From Congeria kusceri (taxonomy: Eukaryota; Mollusca; Bivalvia; Myida; Dreissenidae): a stretch of DNA of 64,000 bases. Shown in pieces: positions 59,466 to 64,000 of this stretch. The first letter of the stretch is position 1; each line of letters opens with the position of its first letter. The stretch lies in assembly GCA_027627225.1 (NCBI GenBank), contig JAPFQT010000039.1:531501-595500 (forward strand), read 5' to 3'. Position numbers and translations under genes: made by a program. The notes beneath the pieces are model-generated. The model saw only the letters and a program-made list of their open reading frames with translations. It was not told where the DNA came from and searched no databases.

Positions 59466-60656
59466 TTTGAAAATAATTGCCGTGAGGTCTCGAAAAACAT
59501 ATTAAATTTAACTATATCAAGAGAAAAGTCCAAATAATATGACGTTAATTGTCTGGATTCTTATTAAGTCTTAATTCTTATTAAAAATGAGAAACCAGTT
59601 TTAACATATTTTTTTTTTAAATATTCAACTCTGTGTAAATGCTAAATCTTCATGTATATATGAAATTTATCAGATATAAACTGAACTGCTAGTGTGTGTT
59701 AAATTATTGCATTACAATTGTGACAGAAACAAAATACAAGGCAAATAAGAAATTCTCATTTTGTCGCGAAAATATATATCATCAACAAAATGCAACCATG
59801 ACTTTCTCTTTTAAGTGTATACAAGACAAAGCTGTCTGTCCCCACATCCTCGTTTCGATGTGCCCGCAAGAAGATCTTGTTACTAATGATATTATTTGTT
59901 ACAAATGCCACCTGAAAATGTACATCCAGTGCCTTCCACAGGATTTTTTTTGGGGTCCCCATCCCGAGAGGGGTGGGTTAGGGAGGGGTATCCCCTCCGT
60001 ACGTCAATTTTTTTTGCGGCATGTGTCAAATGACATTATCTGGTGCGTTTTAGCTATTAAATTTAAGGCTAAGATGTTTTCAATTTTTTGTACAAGTTTA
60101 AACGAAACATCACCGTTTGAACGGCATACCTCTAGCCTTTTAAAAGCAAAAGCATCATTGTTGTTGCAAAACTGAAAGTAATGATTTTTTCCGGATGTTT
60201 ATGTCCAGTCCATCACATTCGCACAGTGACGTCATGTCCAAACCCACTATTCTCGTCGTTCTCGAATCTTTAGGTTACACTCGATCTACTGATGGAGCCT
60301 TTTTTATTCGATTAATTATGTTCATATGGGCATGTATTTAGTGTTTTAACACTGTTTTAATCGTTACAGCTGTTGAACATAGTACTGACTGGATAATTGG
60401 TGAATTGTAAAGATCTTGATTAAAATATGTTTATATTATATACATGCTTTGTTCTTGCAAAAACGGCGGGAAATGTTCCTCGTGCACATCGTGCCTGCGC
60501 ATCAAATGTTAAAGACAAATGTCACTCTATTGTTAAAAACAGTGTTGATTTTCTCATGTTTCATTCTTTCCATAAATAACTGTACTTCTAATGGTAATAT
60601 TAACTGTCATCAAATGGACAAGTCATTTTAAGGGCCGTCTATGAAACATGTTGAAA
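59466..60656. other. No gene recognised
   Basis: The longest frame (59696-60175, plus) crosses a low-complexity GGGGTGGGTTAGGGAGGGG segment and has no recognisable domain. Nothing else was identified. Confidence 0.5.
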
Positions 60657-60657
60657 A

Positions 60658-63600
60658 TTTTTTTTTTTTTTTTTTCCTGTTTCAATGATTTTATTCATTT
60701 CATAATCTATATACACACAATTTACCAAGACATAAACATACATAGACTTATTTTACCATATGTAATGTGTATTAACTGTGTTATTAATATCAATACACAA
60801 ACTGAATTACTCACTCAAAGTGGCTATACTTCCTTATACTTTTTTTATACTTTACTGGACTGGCATACTTAATTATGTATAACACAATTATAATAAGTGA
60901 ATCTTAACAAAAAAGGTTTCTGATTTACAACACAATACACTTTAACTATGATCACAATGTTCAAACAACATAAAAACCAATTATGTGAAATTTGCTAGTT
61001 TCATTAACAATGGACATGAATAACAAAAATTGATTTTACACAAAGAGTTCAATTTTACAACACAATCAACTATGAATCAAATTTTCAAACAACACAAAAA
61101 ACTAACCAAGTAAACAAATTTTGCAAGTTTAATTTATAATGGGAGTTGCTATGTTCACAACAATTATTTTTGTTATTCATGCATTTACTAATTACATAGA
61201 AGTCTTATAACTATCCAATACATTTCTTTATTTGATTCACTTGTTGTGCTTGCATGAATATTTAAAGCTAATCTTAGGCTAGCCTTAAGACCCTGAAAAG
61301 TTGGGATAACTTCTTTCCTTTTGCATGCAAAGATGTACTTTTTAATTTCCATGAAAAGAATAAAGCAGTTGTCATTTACATTTGTATCACCGAGAAGTAA
61401 CATTTTGCAGTTTATTTCTATTTGTATATTTGCGTTTATTAAGCTATCAGAGATATCTTTAATAAGTAATTGTACTGTGTTACACTCCCAGAATAAATGG
61501 GTAATTGATTCTTCTGACATTTTGCAAAAAGTGCACGTATTACTATCCGACAAGCCCATTTTAAAAAGGAGTGAGTTTGTCCCCAATATTCTGTGGACAA
61601 TCCTAGTTTGTAACCATTGAATATATGTATTATTCGTTTTTTTAAACACTTGTCCATGGACATTTTTCCATTGTATGGTATCGTTTGCAAAGTATTCATT
61701 CCATTTTGTTTGGCATGTTGGGATTTCAGAGTTCTGTTTTAACATATTATATAATAACTTATTGCATGAATTCATAATTATAGGTTTTATATGGGTCGAC
61801 AAAATGGGGTATGAATGTACTTTATACTGTTCTAAGTTTACATTTTTCACTGAGGCAATGTATGTAGAAAGCACCTTTTTTATACCTTCATAATGTAAAA
61901 AGTTGACTGGCTTATTCATTTTGATTTGTAGTTCTTGTAATGACAAAATCTGTCCATTGTCTTTAATAATATCTTTAACATATTGAATGCCATTATCATA
62001 CCAATATTTCCAAAAAATGTATTTATTGTTGATTAATAAACAGTTGTTGAAAAACAGAGGCATATCTAAAAGTTTATCAACAGAATCAATATTAATACTT
62101 TTAACAAAGTCAGAATATATTGTTAAAACATCGATCCAAAAAACGTTGGTTATTTCTTTTATAATAGAAATTGCGTATAAATTGCCTGTATTACATAGTT
62201 TGTTAAAATCTATTAACTTTCTAGCCAAGGATGTAAATTTGTTCTGTCCTTGAATAACTTTTCTTATCCATGATAATTTTAAACTTTTCATAAATGCATT
62301 TATGTCCACCATTTTAAGTCCCCCTTCATCGAAATCTTTTGTAGAGACTTTTGCTTTGATTTTTGAAGGTCCCTGCCACACAAATTTGTATAGTTTATTG
62401 TTTAAATCATTACAAATAACATCTCCGGGGTGTGGCAAAGAGACAAACAGGTGAATAAACAATGGAAGTATCAAGGTCTTAACAACAGTTATTCTACCCA
62501 AGGGAGTTAAATCTCTTCTGTTCCAGTGTGCAATGCTATTTTCTAATTTAGCTAGTTTGTCATTATAATTTAGCTCAATCATTTTAGGTAGATCAACATC
62601 AAAAGTTAAACCTAATAATTTAAATTGGGTACATCCCCACACTAGTTTCCACCTTGTTTTTATGGATCTTGTGCTGTATTTTAACGCCCCTATCCAGACA
62701 ACATGAGTTTTTTCGAAATTCACCTTCAGGCCTGCATATTGTGAAAAGGAGTGCAACAATTGTAATGCAGTATTCAATGATTCTTCTGACCCGTCCATTA
62801 ATATATAAGTATCATCAGCAAATTGTGATATCTTGTATTCTTCATTGTCAACTTTTATTCCCTTTATTTGATTACATTTCCTTATTTTAATCGCTAGTAT
62901 TTCGGCACAAAGTATAAATATATATGCTGAAATAGGATCTCCCTGCCGACAACCACGTCCTATCATAAAGAAGTCTGACAAGAACCCGTTCAATTGGATT
63001 GCATTTTCCATATTATTAAAAAAAAGTGTTATCCAGTTCTTAAACATTGGCCCAAAGTTAAAAAAATCAAACACTTGTTTAATAAAACTGAAGGATAAGG
63101 TATCGAACGCTTTTTCGAAGTCAATTAGCATCAGCAGGCCAGGGATTTGGTTGCACTCAGTATAGCTCATAATATCATATAATAGTCGTGTATTATCCTC
63201 CATGTACCTCCCTTTAATGAAACCAGTTTGGTCATTGTTTACTAATTTGTTCAAGACTGACTTAAGTCTGTTAGCTATCGTCCCTGATACTAGTTTATAT
63301 ACTGTGTTTAACAAGCAAATTGGTCTCCAATTTTTTAAAAATTGTTTAGGCTTTCCCTCCTTTGGAATACATGTTATAATTCCCTGTTTCTGAGTTATTG
63401 AGAGTGACCTTACATTATATGAAAAATTAATGCTTCTAACCACAAAGACACCCAATTTTTTCCAAAAAACTTTGAAGAAATTTGCCGAGAATCCATCGGA
63501 GCCTGGGCTTTTGTCATTTTTCATTTGTTTAAGAGTAGCTGACACCTCTTGTAAAGAAAGAATACCCTCTAACATGTCCGCTTCTAAATCGGTTAATTTG

Positions 63601-64000
63601 GTCAATTCATCATTTTTAAATTCATGTTTCAGATCATAATTGGTAGTGGGTTGTTCTGAATATAAAATTTTGTAAAAGCAGTTTGCTTCTTTAAGAATAT
63701 TTTCAGGTTCATATATTAATGTTCCATCCTCTCTCTGAATGCAAGATATATTTTTGGAGAGAAAATTATTTTTTTCCAAATTACAAAACATCTTAGTTGG
63801 TTTTTCTCCATTATCTATCCAGTCTGAACGGGAACGTATAAAGCAACCCTTCATAGTTTCCTGTCTAATAGTTTCTAATTCATTTTTAAGTGTAATTAAT
63901 TGTTCCTTATTTTCCTCTGTCAGTGATTGCTCCAATATTTCAATTTTTGATATTAATAGACTTTCGTTTGTTCTTTTTAATTTTGCTTTGTAACTTGAGT
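60658..64000 (-). mobile_element. LINE retrotransposon, L1/Tx1-like, 5' end outside window
   Basis: The element is on the minus strand. It ends in an 18-base A-tract (T-run at 60658-60675) preceded by AATAAA (60690-60695 on the plus strand). A 3' UTR of about 500 bp separates the ORF2 stop at 61188 from the tail. The 5' part lies beyond 64000, so target duplications cannot be checked. Confidence 0.85.
61188..64000 (-). CDS. LINE ORF2: reverse transcriptase, C-terminal part
   Basis: An open frame of about 937 codons with no stop up to the window edge; the true start is further upstream, so the endonuclease domain is not visible. Reverse-transcriptase motifs in order, counted from position 63935: KSPGSDG (about 142-148), NWRPICLLN (about 202-210), IDFEKAFDT (about 271-279), RGCRQGDPIS (about 327-336) and the catalytic FADD (about 372-375) followed by GLKVNFEKTHVVWIG. 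Later LGRITVVKTLILP and the C-terminal zf-RVT-like stretch CTFCKMSEESITHLFWEC fit L1/Tx1-group ORF2. The unbroken frame suggests a young copy. It copies its own RNA at the target site (target-primed reverse transcription) in active relatives. Confidence 0.92.
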   Translation of the reverse strand, partial: SSYKAKLKRTNESLLISKIEILEQSLTEENKEQLITLKNELETIRQETMKGCFIRSRSDWIDNGEKPTKMFCNLEKNNFLSKNISCIQREDGTLIYEPENILKEANCFYKILYSEQPTTNYDLKHEFKNDELTKLTDLEADMLEGILSLQEVSATLKQMKNDKSPGSDGFSANFFKVFWKKLGVFVVRSINFSYNVRSLSITQKQGIITCIPKEGKPKQFLKNWRPICLLNTVYKLVSGTIANRLKSVLNKLVNNDQTGFIKGRYMEDNTRLLYDIMSYTECNQIPGLLMLIDFEKAFDTLSFSFIKQVFDFFNFGPMFKNWITLFFNNMENAIQLNGFLSDFFMIGRGCRQGDPISAYIFILCAEILAIKIRKCNQIKGIKVDNEEYKISQFADDTYILMDGSEESLNTALQLLHSFSQYAGLKVNFEKTHVVWIGALKYSTRSIKTRWKLVWGCTQFKLLGLTFDVDLPKMIELNYNDKLAKLENSIAHWNRRDLTPLGRITVVKTLILPLFIHLFVSLPHPGDVICNDLNNKLYKFVWQGPSKIKAKVSTKDFDEGGLKMVDINAFMKSLKLSWIRKVIQGQNKFTSLARKLIDFNKLCNTGNLYAISIIKEITNVFWIDVLTIYSDFVKSINIDSVDKLLDMPLFFNNCLLINNKYIFWKYWYDNGIQYVKDIIKDNGQILSLQELQIKMNKPVNFLHYEGIKKVLSTYIASVKNVNLEQYKVHSYPILSTHIKPIIMNSCNKLLYNMLKQNSEIPTCQTKWNEYFANDTIQWKNVHGQVFKKTNNTYIQWLQTRIVHRILGTNSLLFKMGLSDSNTCTFCKMSEESITHLFWECNTVQLLIKDISDSLINANIQIEINCKMLLLGDTNVNDNCFILFMEIKKYIFACKRKEVIPTFQGLKASLRLALNIHASTTSESNKEMYWIVIRLLCN

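Noticed and set aside
59696..60175. 159-codon plus-strand open frame with several Cys residues
   Set aside because: No recognisable domain, it crosses a G-rich low-complexity run, and no splice or homology support is visible. Worth a database search but not callable.

Overview
This looks like eukaryotic nuclear DNA from a bivalve mollusc. It is AT-rich, gene-poor and intron-bearing, with a B-box/coiled-coil/NHL-type TRIM-like gene of a kind expanded in bivalves. Much of the rest is interspersed repeats that start with motifs such as AACAAGAGCTGTC or AAGAGGGCCA and end with GGGGGCATAA or CTCAGGTGAGCTAAAA. The start of the TRIM-like protein (MATFS...) recalls a large family I associate with dreissenid mussels; that genus-level guess is from memory and weak. 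There is no prokaryotic, organellar, rRNA or CRISPR content.

Layout. 0.4-5.0 kb: a three-exon TRIM-like gene on the minus strand, with a tandem pair of E-boxes upstream of its start. 5-18.3 kb: composite tandem-repeat elements and a 60-bp minisatellite. 18.3-24.5 kb: mostly unrecognised sequence, with a 42-bp tandem repeat, one copy of a dispersed element and one weak exon-like ORF. 24.5-31.7 kb: more composite arrays, a pogo/mariner-like MITE with TA duplications, and a 94-bp palindrome. 32.3-33.0 kb: an inverted relative of the 19.1-kb element, carrying a 41-bp minisatellite. 35.6-37.5 kb: a segmental duplicate of 54.3-58.6 kb. Each copy holds one small cysteine-rich exon, intact at 58.35 kb and broken at 37.3 kb. 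38.3 and 42.8 kb: an inverted pair of decayed coding fragments resembling the TTF-type domain of hAT/ZNF862-like proteins. 43.6-49.9 kb: a 19-bp degenerate array, a TIR-bearing AT-rich element, a 55-bp minisatellite of 19 copies, and further arrays. 50.0-54.3 kb: a nested insertion, in which a 3.1-kb piggyBac transposon with TTAA duplications and one premature stop sits inside an older element with 19-bp TIRs. 55.2-57.5 kb: a composite element containing a smaller MITE. 60.7-64.0 kb: the 3' part of an open L1/Tx1-like LINE with A-tail and polyadenylation signal, running off the window edge.

The only clear host genes are the TRIM-like gene and the isolated cysteine-rich exon. The dominant content is transposable elements and tandem arrays growing inside them. 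I found no convincing new molecular machine. The observations most worth checking are the shared terminal architecture of several composite families, their dense nuclear-receptor-type motifs, minisatellites seeded inside mobile elements, the nested piggyBac, and the exon duplication with one dead copy.
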